64,000 nt of DNA, from the NCBI RefSeq assembly GCF_965198575.1, contig NZ_OZ240671.1, positions 3,596,001 to 3,660,000 of the forward strand. The letters run 5' to 3'. The stretch comes from Lichenicola sp965198575 (GTDB lineage: Bacteria; Pseudomonadota; Alphaproteobacteria; Acetobacterales; Acetobacteraceae). Position numbers and translations under genes: made by a program. A model generated the notes under the pieces. It was not told where the DNA came from and made no database searches. It worked only from the letters and a program-made list of their open reading frames with translations. Below are positions 34,809 to 42,846 of the stretch, piece by piece (positions within the stretch are counted from its first letter, which is position 1; the number at the start of each line of letters is the position of its first letter).

Positions 34809-36059
34809 GTGACTGAAACGACCCTGCGCGGCCTGGCCGGCATCCTCCTGCTGCTCGCGGTGGGCGTGCTGTTCTCGACCGATCGGCGCCGGATCAGCTG
34901 GCGTGTCGTGCTGGCGGCACTCGGCGTGCAGCTTCTGCTCGGCACCCTGGTGCTGTTCGTGGCCCCTGGCCGGGCGGCGTTGCGCGTTGCCGCGGATGCG
35001 GTCGATGCGGTGCTCGGCTACGGCAACCAGGGCATCGCCTTCCTGTTCGGCGACCTGGTCTCGCCGCAGATGGCGAGCCTGTTTCCGGCCGATGGCGGCT
35101 TCGTCTTCGCGCTCCGGGTGCTGCCGCAGATCATCTACATCTCGGCGCTGATCGGCGTGCTCTATCATTTCGGCGTCATGCAGTGGCTGACGCGCATCCT
35201 CGGCGGTGCCGTCCGGCTGGCGCTCGGCACCTCGCGGATCGAGAGCTTCTCCGCGGTGACCACGATCTTTCTCGGCCAGAGCGAGATGCCGGTGGCGCTC
35301 AAGCCGTACATCCCGATGCTGACGCGGGCCGAGTTGTTCGCGATGATGTCGAGCGGCACCGCCTCGGTCGCCGGCTCCGTGCTCGCTGGCTATGCCGGCC
35401 TCGGCGTGCCGATGCAGTACCTGCTCGCCGCCTCGGTGATGGCGATCCCGGGCGGGCTGCTGTTCGCCAAGCTGCTGGTGCCAAGCACCGAGCCGTCCCG
35501 CATCACCAGGTTCGACGTGTCGTTCGACGCCAAGCCCGCCGCCAACGTGTTCGAGGCGATCTCGGTCGGAACGTCCAACGGCGTTCAGGTTGCGGTGGCG
35601 GTGGGCGCCATGCTGATCGCCTTCATCGGGCTGATCGCCTGCCTGGACGGCGTCATCGGCCTGGCCGGTGGCTGGTTCGGCATCCCCGGCCTGTCGCTCG
35701 AGCTGATCCTGGGCCGGCTGTTCGCCCCACTCGCCTGGATCATCGGCGTGCCGTGGCAGGACGCGCGGCCGATCGGCGGGATCATCGGCCAGAAGCTCGT
35801 GTTCAACGAGTTCGTCGCCTACGTGCACCTCTCGCCGATGATCCGTTCGCACGCGATGTCGACCCGCACCATCGCCATCGCCTCGTTCGCGCTGTGCGGG
35901 TTCGCCAACTTCTCCTCGATCGGCATCCTGCTCGCGAGCTACGGCAGCATCGCCCCCGAGCGCCGATCGGAAGTGGCACGCATGGGCCTGCGTGCGGTTC
36001 TCGCGGGCAGCCTGTCGAACCTGATGAGCGCCGCCATTGCCGGCCTGTTCATCGGCTGA
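34809..36059 (+). CDS. CNT-family nucleoside transporter (NupC-like)
   Basis: Concentrative nucleoside transporter of 416 residues, an inner-membrane symporter driven by protons or sodium. Family landmarks are LFGDLV followed by FALRVLPQIIYISALIGVLY, the substrate loop LGQSEMPVALKPY, and GQKLVFNEFVAYVHL near the C-terminus. The start codon is GTG. It lies 92 bases upstream of a complete ribose-type ABC importer on the same strand, which links both systems to nucleoside or pentose uptake (inference). Confidence 0.92.
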   Translation: MTETTLRGLAGILLLLAVGVLFSTDRRRISWRVVLAALGVQLLLGTLVLFVAPGRAALRVAADAVDAVLGYGNQGIAFLFGDLVSPQMASLFPADGGFVFALRVLPQIIYISALIGVLYHFGVMQWLTRILGGAVRLALGTSRIESFSAVTTIFLGQSEMPVALKPYIPMLTRAELFAMMSSGTASVAGSVLAGYAGLGVPMQYLLAASVMAIPGGLLFAKLLVPSTEPSRITRFDVSFDAKPAANVFEAISVGTSNGVQVAVAVGAMLIAFIGLIACLDGVIGLAGGWFGIPGLSLELILGRLFAPLAWIIGVPWQDARPIGGIIGQKLVFNEFVAYVHLSPMIRSHAMSTRTIAIASFALCGFANFSSIGILLASYGSIAPERRSEVARMGLRAVLAGSLSNLMSAAIAGLFIG

Positions 36060-36101
36060 CCTGCCGCGGGCCCTTCCGCTTGTCGGAACACGCTTGTAGA
36101 T

Positions 36102-36130
36102 GTTTGCCCGATACGGAGGGCAAACCTCCG
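36102..36130 (+). promoter_or_regulatory. Overlapping alternative hairpins in the leader of the sugar-binding-protein gene
   Basis: GTTTGCCC (36102-36109) and GGGCAAAC (36118-36125) form a perfect 8-bp inverted repeat with an 8-base spacer. CGGAGG (36114-36119) and CCTCCG (36125-36130) form a second stem whose 5' arm lies within the first hairpin's loop and 3' arm, so the two exclude each other in RNA. The element sits 21 bases ahead of the start codon. It could be a LacI-type operator in DNA or an RNA switch. Confidence 0.45.
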
Positions 36131-36150
36131 ACAGAGTGGGGAAACAGAAC

Positions 36151-37104
36151 ATGGATCGTCGGACATTCCTGGCCGTCTGCGCCGCCGCGGGCAGCGCCGG
36201 CCTGGCGCCGCGTATGGCATTCGCCCAGGCCACGGCAGCAGGCGGGCGCAAGCCGGTCGTCGGGCTGGTGATGAAGTCGCTCGCCAACGAGTTCTTCAAG
36301 GACATGCAGGAGGGTGCGGTGAAGCACGCGCAGGAGCGCGGCGACCTCGTGCTGATCCCGGTCGGCATCCAGTCCGAGACCGATATCGACGGCCAGATCG
36401 CCGCGGTCGAGAACCTGATCACCCGCAAGGTCGATGCGATCGTCATCGCGCCCGCCGACAGCCGCGCTCTGCTCTCGCCGATCGTCCGGGCGATCAAGGC
36501 CGGCATCAAGGTCATCAACATCGACGTGGCGTTCGATCCGGCCAGCATGAAGAAGCACCATGTCGACATTGCCTTCGTCGGCCCGGACAACCGTGCCGGG
36601 GCGAAGCTGTCGGGCGACGTGCTGGCCAAGGCGCTCGGACGCGGCGGCAAGGTTGTCATCATCGAGGGCAACCCGGGTGCGGAGAACGGCGTGCAGCGCA
36701 AGCTGGGCTTCATGGACGCCATCACCGCGGGCGGCCTGACGCTGGTCGACAGCCGCACCGGCCATTGGGAGACCGAGGAGGCCAACACCGTGTTCACCAA
36801 CATGCTGACTGCGCACCACGACATCCAGGGCGTGATGGCCGCCAACGACTCGATGGCGCTCGGCGTGGTGAAGGCGATCGACGCCGCCGGGAAGCCGGGT
36901 GCGATCAAGGTGGTGAGCTTCGACAACATCCCCGCGATCCAGCCGCTGCTCAAGGACGGCAAGGTGCTCGCGACGGTCGACCAGTTCGGCGCGCAGCTGG
37001 CGGCGATGGGCATCGACAACGCGATGAAGGAGATCGCCGGCGCAACCTTGACCGGCTGGATCAAGACGCCGGTGAAGCTGGTGACGGCGCAGACGATGGG
37101 GTGA
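36151..37104 (+). CDS. Sugar ABC transporter substrate-binding protein (RbsB-like)
   Basis: Periplasmic binding protein of the ribose/galactose (Peripla_BP_4) group, 317 residues. The signal sequence MDRRTFLAVCAAAGSAGLAP is of the twin-arginine kind. PVVGLVMKSLANEFFKDMQE, VDAIVIAPADSRALLSPIV and MAANDSMALGVVKAID are family blocks lining the sugar cleft. The start ATG 36151 has GGGGAA eight bases ahead. It is the first gene of the SBP-ATPase-permease importer. The exact ligand (ribose, another pentose or polyol, or a nucleoside) is undetermined. Confidence 0.92.
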   Translation: MDRRTFLAVCAAAGSAGLAPRMAFAQATAAGGRKPVVGLVMKSLANEFFKDMQEGAVKHAQERGDLVLIPVGIQSETDIDGQIAAVENLITRKVDAIVIAPADSRALLSPIVRAIKAGIKVINIDVAFDPASMKKHHVDIAFVGPDNRAGAKLSGDVLAKALGRGGKVVIIEGNPGAENGVQRKLGFMDAITAGGLTLVDSRTGHWETEEANTVFTNMLTAHHDIQGVMAANDSMALGVVKAIDAAGKPGAIKVVSFDNIPAIQPLLKDGKVLATVDQFGAQLAAMGIDNAMKEIAGATLTGWIKTPVKLVTAQTMG

Positions 37105-37118
37105 CGGCGGGGGCAGCT

Positions 37119-38645
37119 ATGTTGCCGGGCGAAACGCCTGCGCCGATGCTGCGCCTGGAGGGGCTGACCAAGCGCTTCCCGGGCGTGGTGGCGCTGGACG
37201 GGGTCGATCTCGACATCCAGCCCGGCGAGATGCACGCGCTTGCCGGCGAGAACGGTGCCGGCAAGTCGAGCCTGATCCGGTTGCTGGCCGGCATCCATCG
37301 GCCGGATGCCGGGCGGATGCTGCTGGGCGGCGAGCCGTATGCGCCGCAGACCCCGCACGATGCGATCCGCGCCGGGGTCCGCGTGGTGCACCAGGAGTTC
37401 AACCTGCTGCCGGCGCTGAGCGTCGCCGAGAACCTGCTGTTCGAGCACCTGCCGCGGCACCGCTTCGGGTTTGTCGACCGGCGCGCCCTCGACGCCCGGG
37501 CGGAGGCGCTGCTGGCGCGGGTCGGGCTGTCCGAGATCTCGCCGCGCCTGAAGGTGGAGCGACTCGGCATCGCGCAGATGCAGCTGCTCGAGATCGCCCG
37601 CGCGCTGTCGAGCAGTGGCCGCGTGCTGGTGCTCGACGAGCCGACCGCCACGCTCACGCCGCGCGAGGCCGGGCGGCTGTTCGAGCAGATCAACGCCCTC
37701 AAGGCCGAGGGCATGACGATGATCTACGTGTCGCATCACCTGGGCGAGATCTTCTCGCTGTGCGACCGGGTGACGGTGCTGCGCAACGGCCGCAAGGTCG
37801 CCACCAGCCGCACCGCGGACACCAATGCAAGCGAGCTCGTGCGGCAGATGATCGGGCGCACTCTGGCAGCGCAGGTGCCGCTGGCGGGTGCGGCGCAGGG
37901 CGGCGAGGCGCTGCGGGTCGAAGGCTTGCGTCCGCGCGGCGCGCCTCCCGGCGGTGGGATCGACTTCGCGGTCCGATATGGCGAGATCCTGGGCCTGGCC
38001 GGGCTGGTCGGCGCCGGCCGGACGGAGGTTGTGCGGGCGATCTTCGGCGCCGATCCGCGTCTTGCCGGCCGCATCCTGCGTGATGGCGCTCCGGTCGACA
38101 TCGCCTCGCCGCGCGATGCGACGCGGGCCGGGATCTGCCTGCTGACCGAGGATCGCAAGGCCGAGGGGCTGGTGCTGCCGATGGCGGCGCGGGTGAACAC
38201 CACGCTGGTGCGGCTCGACAAGGTGTCCCGCGCCGGGTTCCTTCGCCCCCGGGTCGAACGGGCGGCGGCGATCCGGATGGCCGACGAGCTGGCGATCCGG
38301 CTCAGCGGCCCGGAGCAGCCGGTGGTGCAGCTGTCGGGCGGCAACCAGCAGAAGGTGGTGCTGGCGAAATGGCTGTTCGGCACCGCCCAGGTCGTCATGC
38401 TCGACGAGCCGACCCGCGGCATCGATGTCGGCGCCAAGGCGGAGATCTACGCGCTGCTGGGCCGGCTCGCGGCGGAGGGCAGGGCGCTGATCGTGGTGTC
38501 GTCCGAGCTGCCCGAGCTCATGCATCTGTGCGACCGCATCCTGGTGCTGTCGCGCGGACGGCTCGCCGGCGAGGTCGCGCGGCCGGATTTCAGCGAGGAG
38601 CGCATCCTCTCGCTCGCCTACAGCCAGTTCATGCAGGAAGCCTGA
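37119..38645 (+). CDS. Sugar ABC transporter ATPase, two-domain (RbsA-like)
   Basis: Duplicated ATPase of 508 residues typical of carbohydrate uptake CUT2 importers. The first half has GENGAGKSSLIRLLAG, a Q-loop (VVHQEFNL) and LVLDEPTATLTPREA. The second half has the degenerate Walker A GLVGAGRTEVVRAIFG, the signature LSGGNQQKVVLAKWL and VMLDEPTRGIDVGAK. Two starts are possible: ATG 37119, or GTG 37101, which would overlap the SBP stop as GTGA, the junction style used elsewhere in the window. I list the ATG because it is closer to the conserved N-terminus. Confidence 0.93.
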   Translation: MLPGETPAPMLRLEGLTKRFPGVVALDGVDLDIQPGEMHALAGENGAGKSSLIRLLAGIHRPDAGRMLLGGEPYAPQTPHDAIRAGVRVVHQEFNLLPALSVAENLLFEHLPRHRFGFVDRRALDARAEALLARVGLSEISPRLKVERLGIAQMQLLEIARALSSSGRVLVLDEPTATLTPREAGRLFEQINALKAEGMTMIYVSHHLGEIFSLCDRVTVLRNGRKVATSRTADTNASELVRQMIGRTLAAQVPLAGAAQGGEALRVEGLRPRGAPPGGGIDFAVRYGEILGLAGLVGAGRTEVVRAIFGADPRLAGRILRDGAPVDIASPRDATRAGICLLTEDRKAEGLVLPMAARVNTTLVRLDKVSRAGFLRPRVERAAAIRMADELAIRLSGPEQPVVQLSGGNQQKVVLAKWLFGTAQVVMLDEPTRGIDVGAKAEIYALLGRLAAEGRALIVVSSELPELMHLCDRILVLSRGRLAGEVARPDFSEERILSLAYSQFMQEA

Positions 38646-38653
38646 GGGCCATC

Positions 38654-39673
38654 ATGTCAGCATCCGAGGCTTCCTCATCCCGCCCGGCCGCCGCACGACC
38701 GACCGCGCGCGGCATTGCCAACCGCGCGTTGCGGGAGGCCGGCATCGGCATCGCGCTGCTGGTGATGGTGGTGTTCTTTGCCGTGATGGCGCCGGATTTC
38801 ACCACCCACGAGAACATCTCCAACATCCTGACCCAGATCACCATCAACCTGATCCTGGCCACCGGCATGACCTTCGCGATCCTGATCGGCGGCATCGACC
38901 TGTCGGTGGGTGCGGTGATGGCGTTGTGCGCGGTGGTCGCCGGCACGGTGCTGAAGCTCGACTGGCTGTCCGACCCTGCCGCGATCGGTCTCGGGATCCT
39001 GGCAAGCCTGGTGGTCGGAATGGTCTGCGGCGGGTTGAACGGCTTCATCTCGTCGTTCTGGGGCGTGCCGGCCTTCATCGTGACGCTCGGCATGCTGAAC
39101 GTGGCACGCGGTGCGGCCCTCGAAGTCACCAACGCGCGCACGATCTACGACTTCCCCGACAGCTTCAACGCGTTCGGCACCGCGACCATCCTGGGCCTGC
39201 CGGTGATCTTCGTGCTGGCGCTGGTGCTGCTGGGTGTCGGCTGGGTGGTGCTGACCCGGACCGTGTTCGGCCGGATGATCTACGCGATCGGCAACAACGA
39301 GGAAGCGGTCCGGCTGTCCGGGCATCGGCCGTTCACCACCAAGGTGGCGGCCTTCACCGTGACCGGGCTCTGCGTCGGCATCGCGGCGGTGGTTTACATG
39401 ACGCGGCTGACCATCGCCAATCCGATCCTGGGCATCGGCTTCGAGTTGAACGCGATCGCCGCGGTGATCATCGGCGGCACCAGCCTGTCCGGTGGCCGCG
39501 GCTCGCTGGTCGGCACGCTGCTGGGTGCGGCGATCATCGGCGTGCTCGCCAACGGCCTGATCCTGATGGGCGTCACCGATTTCGTGCGCCAGATCGTCAC
39601 CGGGCTGGTGATCATCCTGGCGGTGATCCTGGACTCCTACCGCGCCAGGTTGTCGGCACGCGGCGCCGCCTGA
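38654..39673 (+). CDS. Sugar ABC transporter permease (RbsC-like)
   Basis: Inner-membrane CUT2 permease of 339 residues with about ten hydrophobic helices. Family landmarks are GMTFAILIGGIDLSVGAVMA, WGVPAFIVTLGMLNVARGAA and the cytoplasmic ATPase-contact region GNNEEAVRLSGHRP. GGTSLSGGRGSLVGTLLGA is the conserved late block. It completes the importer 8 bases after the ATPase stop. Its last 37 bases overlap the 3' end of the convergent HAD-hydrolase gene. Confidence 0.93.
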   Translation: MSASEASSSRPAAARPTARGIANRALREAGIGIALLVMVVFFAVMAPDFTTHENISNILTQITINLILATGMTFAILIGGIDLSVGAVMALCAVVAGTVLKLDWLSDPAAIGLGILASLVVGMVCGGLNGFISSFWGVPAFIVTLGMLNVARGAALEVTNARTIYDFPDSFNAFGTATILGLPVIFVLALVLLGVGWVVLTRTVFGRMIYAIGNNEEAVRLSGHRPFTTKVAAFTVTGLCVGIAAVVYMTRLTIANPILGIGFELNAIAAVIIGGTSLSGGRGSLVGTLLGAAIIGVLANGLILMGVTDFVRQIVTGLVIILAVILDSYRARLSARGAA

Positions 39674-40350
39674 TCGTTTTCGTCCAGGAACGCGATCACG
39701 TCGTGCAGGCTGTCCACGATCCGGTGCGCCGTGCCCCGCATCTCGTCGGTCGCATGCAGCAGGTCCGGCACCATGATGACCCGCATCCCGGCGGCATGCG
39801 CGGCACGAACCCCATTGTAGGAATCTTCCAGCGCCAGGCAGGCCTCGGGCAGAACCTCGAGACGCGCGGCGGCCGTGAGATAGGGTTCCGGATGCGGCTT
39901 GCCCCGGGTCACGTCGTCACGCGTCACGATGTGGGCGAAGCGCTGCACGATGCCGACGATTTCGAGGTGATGCAGCGTGCGCGCCCGTCCCGACGAGGTG
40001 GCGACGGCGTATCGGATGCCGCGCCGATCCAGGAGGTCGAGCAGTTCCAGCACGCCCAGCTTCATCTCCAGCCCACCTGTGGCTACCGCAGTCTGCAGGT
40101 GCGTTGCGTGCAGTGCCACGAGACGCTCGGTTGGGAAGTCCGGCCCGAATCGTTCGACGAGAATCTCGGCGCACCGATCCATCGGGCTGCCGATGACGGA
40201 AAGGCAGAACGCCCGCGGCATGTCGTAGCCAAGTTCGGCGCCGGCGCTGATCAGCGCGTCCATGGACAGCAGTTCGCTGTCCAGAAGCAGCCCGTCCATG
40301 TCGAAGATCAACGCCTCGATCGGACGCGGGGTCTGATCCGTCTTCGTCAT
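39637..40350 (-). CDS. HAD-superfamily sugar phosphatase / beta-phosphoglucomutase-like
   Basis: HAD hydrolase of 237 residues, probably acting on sugar or nucleotide phosphates. Motif I is FDMDGLLLDSE (nucleophile Asp), motif II lies in ATSSGRARTLHHLEI, the Lys of motif III in GKPHPEPYLTAA and motif IV in LEDSYNGVRAAHAAGM. The start ATG 40350 gives the standard short lead; the longer frame adds non-conserved residues. It faces the sugar importer tail-to-tail with a 37-base overlap. A role in processing imported sugar is possible, but the opposite orientation weakens that link. Confidence 0.87.
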   Translation of the reverse strand: MTKTDQTPRPIEALIFDMDGLLLDSELLSMDALISAGAELGYDMPRAFCLSVIGSPMDRCAEILVERFGPDFPTERLVALHATHLQTAVATGGLEMKLGVLELLDLLDRRGIRYAVATSSGRARTLHHLEIVGIVQRFAHIVTRDDVTRGKPHPEPYLTAAARLEVLPEACLALEDSYNGVRAAHAAGMRVIMVPDLLHATDEMRGTAHRIVDSLHDVIAFLDENDQAAPRADNLAR

Positions 40351-40436
40351 TGCCCAGGTCCTTCCGGCATGCCTCGTTGCGGCGATGTTGAAGCACGCGC
40401 GGCCCGCGGTGGACAGCGACAGTCCAGCCGGGATGG

Positions 40437-41660
40437 TCAGCCGGCCGCCAAGACCTCCACCATCGATCTCTGCGCGGGGAGTGTGCAAGGTGGCGCGGGA
40501 ACCAGCCTGCGCGCGTCGATCATCTGCTCGAGCGCGCGCAGGATGCGCACGGCTGCCGACTCTCCTCGGGCCGCGGTCCTGGGCGATGTGTCGTCATGCA
40601 CGATCATCCCGGTCTCGACCTCGAACACCAGCAATCGCCCATCCGGCATCACGGCGCAGTCGAGGCCGAAATAATCCAGATCGACACGCCGGCCGATCTC
40701 GTGCAGCGCCGCCATCGCCTGATCCCCGACAGCACTCGCCATGTCGTCGAGAAACCGCTGTTCCTCGCGGCCCTTCCAGGGCTGCTGCTCCATGTGGGCG
40801 TTGTAGTACCAGACGGCCCAGTCATCGTGGATCGCCATGTGCAACGGATATGCCACGCCCGCCACGAACACCACGCGCAGCTTGCGGTACAGCCCGTCCT
40901 GGCTCCGGTAGTCGATGAACGGGGCGACAAAGAACGCATCCGGCCCGGCGTCGCGGGCCAGGTAATCGCCGAGGGCCGCCACATCGCGGATCAGCGCCAG
41001 TCCGTCGCCCGCATGCCGCCCGCACGGCCTAATCACGAAGGGCGCCGCCGGGGGATACAGGCCAAGTCCGGCACGGCTGGCCTCCTGCTGCAGCGGCACC
41101 ACCGCATCGACAATGCCCTCCAGCAGCAGCGCCGCGCCGGTCCGCGACAGGCGCTCGATCCGGGCACCGTCATTGATGATCGGAACCCCCAGCTCCTGGG
41201 CCAGCAGGTCGGCGGCACGCAACGCCGACGCCGCCTGGGCATCCTCGGCGATCGTGATGAACACGCAATCGATCGGTGGCAGGTCGGGCGGGATCGCCGC
41301 CCTCGGATCGCGTTCGATTTCCTGCGGATCTGCAAGCCATAGCGTGTGCAGCATCGTCGACTGGTCGAGCAGCATGGCGATCGGCAGGTTGGCCTGGAAG
41401 TCGCCCGGCGTCGCAAGCGCGAGTACGCTGCGCATCGTCGTTGCAGAACCGACACGTGTTCGTAGAGGATTTCGCTTCATCGCCGCCCGGAGATGCGTCA
41501 GCGCACCGTCCCGGTCACCACAGGCCTGACACACCTCCCAGAGCAGGTAGTGCGCTTCCGTAGCCAGGAACGGATGGTCGAGTGTTGCCTCGAGCTGCTG
41601 ACGGGCACGCTGGAAATCGGCTGCGGCGGGCTGGATGTCCGGCATCACGGGGTCCGCCAT
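40437..41660 (-). CDS. TPR-region plus RimK-like ATP-grasp protein
   Basis: A 407-residue soluble protein. The N-terminal 60 residues are TPR-like (EAHYLLWEVCQACGDRDGAL). A pre-ATP-grasp domain (CVFITIAEDAQAAS...LAQELGVPIIND) follows. A divergent ATP-grasp domain comes next: FVIRPCGRHAGDGLALI in the ATP-binding part, FVAPFIDYRSQDGLYRKLRV in the middle, and LDYFGLDCAVMPDGRLLVFEVETGMIVHD with the metal-binding acids. Such proteins form carbon-nitrogen bonds in RimK-type ligases (family knowledge), but the function of this TPR version is not known to me. It starts 8 bases after the stop of a small protein gene, with AGGGA overlapping that stop, so the two are one operon. Confidence 0.82.
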   Translation of the reverse strand: MADPVMPDIQPAAADFQRARQQLEATLDHPFLATEAHYLLWEVCQACGDRDGALTHLRAAMKRNPLRTRVGSATTMRSVLALATPGDFQANLPIAMLLDQSTMLHTLWLADPQEIERDPRAAIPPDLPPIDCVFITIAEDAQAASALRAADLLAQELGVPIINDGARIERLSRTGAALLLEGIVDAVVPLQQEASRAGLGLYPPAAPFVIRPCGRHAGDGLALIRDVAALGDYLARDAGPDAFFVAPFIDYRSQDGLYRKLRVVFVAGVAYPLHMAIHDDWAVWYYNAHMEQQPWKGREEQRFLDDMASAVGDQAMAALHEIGRRVDLDYFGLDCAVMPDGRLLVFEVETGMIVHDDTSPRTAARGESAAVRILRALEQMIDARRLVPAPPCTLPAQRSMVEVLAAG

Positions 41661-41668
41661 TCCGGTCC

Positions 41669-42016
41669 CTAGGAGACGTGGACGGAGGGCGTGGGTGTGC
41701 CGGCGTCGGCAGAGCCGCTCATTCCATAGATGCGGTAGCTGTCGACCACCTTCGCGGATGGGTATTGTGCGGTCATCTGGCCGGCCTGGTTGAAGTACTC
41801 GGTCACCACGATGCCCAGGGCCGGGTCGATGACCGGCTGCGGGTTCAGCAGGCGCGCACCAGGCTTCCCGTTGCTCGTCGATCCGGTCGTGGCGGAACTG
41901 TCCGCGGCGGCGGTGCCGTCGGCGCCGGTGGGCGACTCTGCGACGGCAGTCCGGCTCGATGCCCGGCCGGCGCTGCCCGTGATGGCGGAAGCGCTGCTGA
42001 CGGGAATGATCTCCAT
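41669..42016 (-). CDS. Small Ser/Thr/Ala-rich protein, partner of the ATP-grasp protein
   Basis: A 115-residue protein. The N-terminal half is low-complexity Ser/Thr/Ala/Gly and likely disordered. A compact conserved-looking block follows (NPQPVIDPALGIVVTEYFNQ then QYPSAKVVDSYRIYG), and then a short Ser/Pro tail ending HVS. ATG 42016 is set by GGAGG at 42024-42028, seven bases upstream. The block resembles small alphaproteobacterial proteins with a DPALG...V pattern that have no assigned role (from memory). Its tight linkage to the ATP-grasp gene makes it a candidate substrate or partner. A FlaG-like origin is another possibility, although no flagellar genes are nearby. Confidence 0.65.
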   Translation of the reverse strand: MEIIPVSSASAITGSAGRASSRTAVAESPTGADGTAAADSSATTGSTSNGKPGARLLNPQPVIDPALGIVVTEYFNQAGQMTAQYPSAKVVDSYRIYGMSGSADAGTPTPSVHVS

Positions 42017-42160
42017 GGGAACGCCTCCTTGCCGAACGATATCCTCGCCGCACCCCATGAAGCGCCATGATGGTTAACAGAACGTTGATTTCAGTAAACG
42101 AAAGGCCAGACAGCTGATGCGGTGCGGCTCCATCACGGGGTCGCAGGCGGGAGACCACCG

Positions 42161-42832
42161 GTGACGATCACGGTCCATCATTTGAACGAGAGTCGCTCGC
42201 AGCGCGTGCTGTTGCTGCTGGAGGAGCTCGGCGTGCCGTACGAGGTGCGGCGCTACGAACGCAACCGCAAGACGATGCTCGCCCCGGACGCCCTGAAGTC
42301 GGTGCATCCATTGGGCAAATCGCCCCTCGTCGTCGACGACGACCTGATACTGGCCGAGAGCGGGCACATCATCGACAGCCTGATCGACCGGTACGGCGCG
42401 GGTCGGCTGCGCCCGCCGCCGGGCACGCCCGACCGGGATCGCTACGGCTTCTTCCTGCACTACGCGGAAGGTTCGCTGGCGCCGCTGATGCTGCTGTCCC
42501 TGGTGTTCTCGAGGTTGCCGCGGCAGATGCCGTTTCCCCTTCGCCCGGTCGCCAGGCTGATCTCGCGCGGCCTCGAGATGCAGTTCCTGGGGCCGCAACT
42601 TGCCACCCACCTCGACTTTCTAGAAGCCGAGTTGTCCGGCCGGCCCTGGTTCGCCGGCAACGAATTCACCGGCGCCGACGCCATCATGAGCTTCCCGCTG
42701 CAGGCGATGCTGGCGACCGGCAGGCTCGAAGACCATCCGCGGCTGCGTGACTGGGTGCAGCGGCTGGAGTCGCGTCCGGCCTGGGCGCGGGCGGTCGAGC
42801 GTGGTGGCCCGCTCACCTTCCGGTTCCGCTAA
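42161..42832 (+). CDS. Glutathione S-transferase
   Basis: GST-fold protein of 223 residues. The thioredoxin-like N-terminal domain begins TITVHHLNESRSQRVLLLLEELGVPYE, where the NESRSQR stretch supplies the catalytic Ser. The glutathione-contact motif is GKSPLVVDDDLILAESGHII. The helical C-terminal domain carries FTGADAIMSFPL. The start is GTG 42161 with GGGAG nine bases ahead. It diverges from the small protein/ATP-grasp operon over 144 bases. Substrate unknown. Confidence 0.88.
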   Translation: MTITVHHLNESRSQRVLLLLEELGVPYEVRRYERNRKTMLAPDALKSVHPLGKSPLVVDDDLILAESGHIIDSLIDRYGAGRLRPPPGTPDRDRYGFFLHYAEGSLAPLMLLSLVFSRLPRQMPFPLRPVARLISRGLEMQFLGPQLATHLDFLEAELSGRPWFAGNEFTGADAIMSFPLQAMLATGRLEDHPRLRDWVQRLESRPAWARAVERGGPLTFRFR

Positions 42833-42846
42833 CGCAGCGGGGCCGG

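Noticed and set aside
33900..38525. 1541-codon minus-strand open frame opposite the nucleoside/sugar transporter genes
   Set aside because: Rich in His, Arg, Asp and Gln with no domain. It is the antisense shadow of high-GC genes whose own proteins are full of family motifs.
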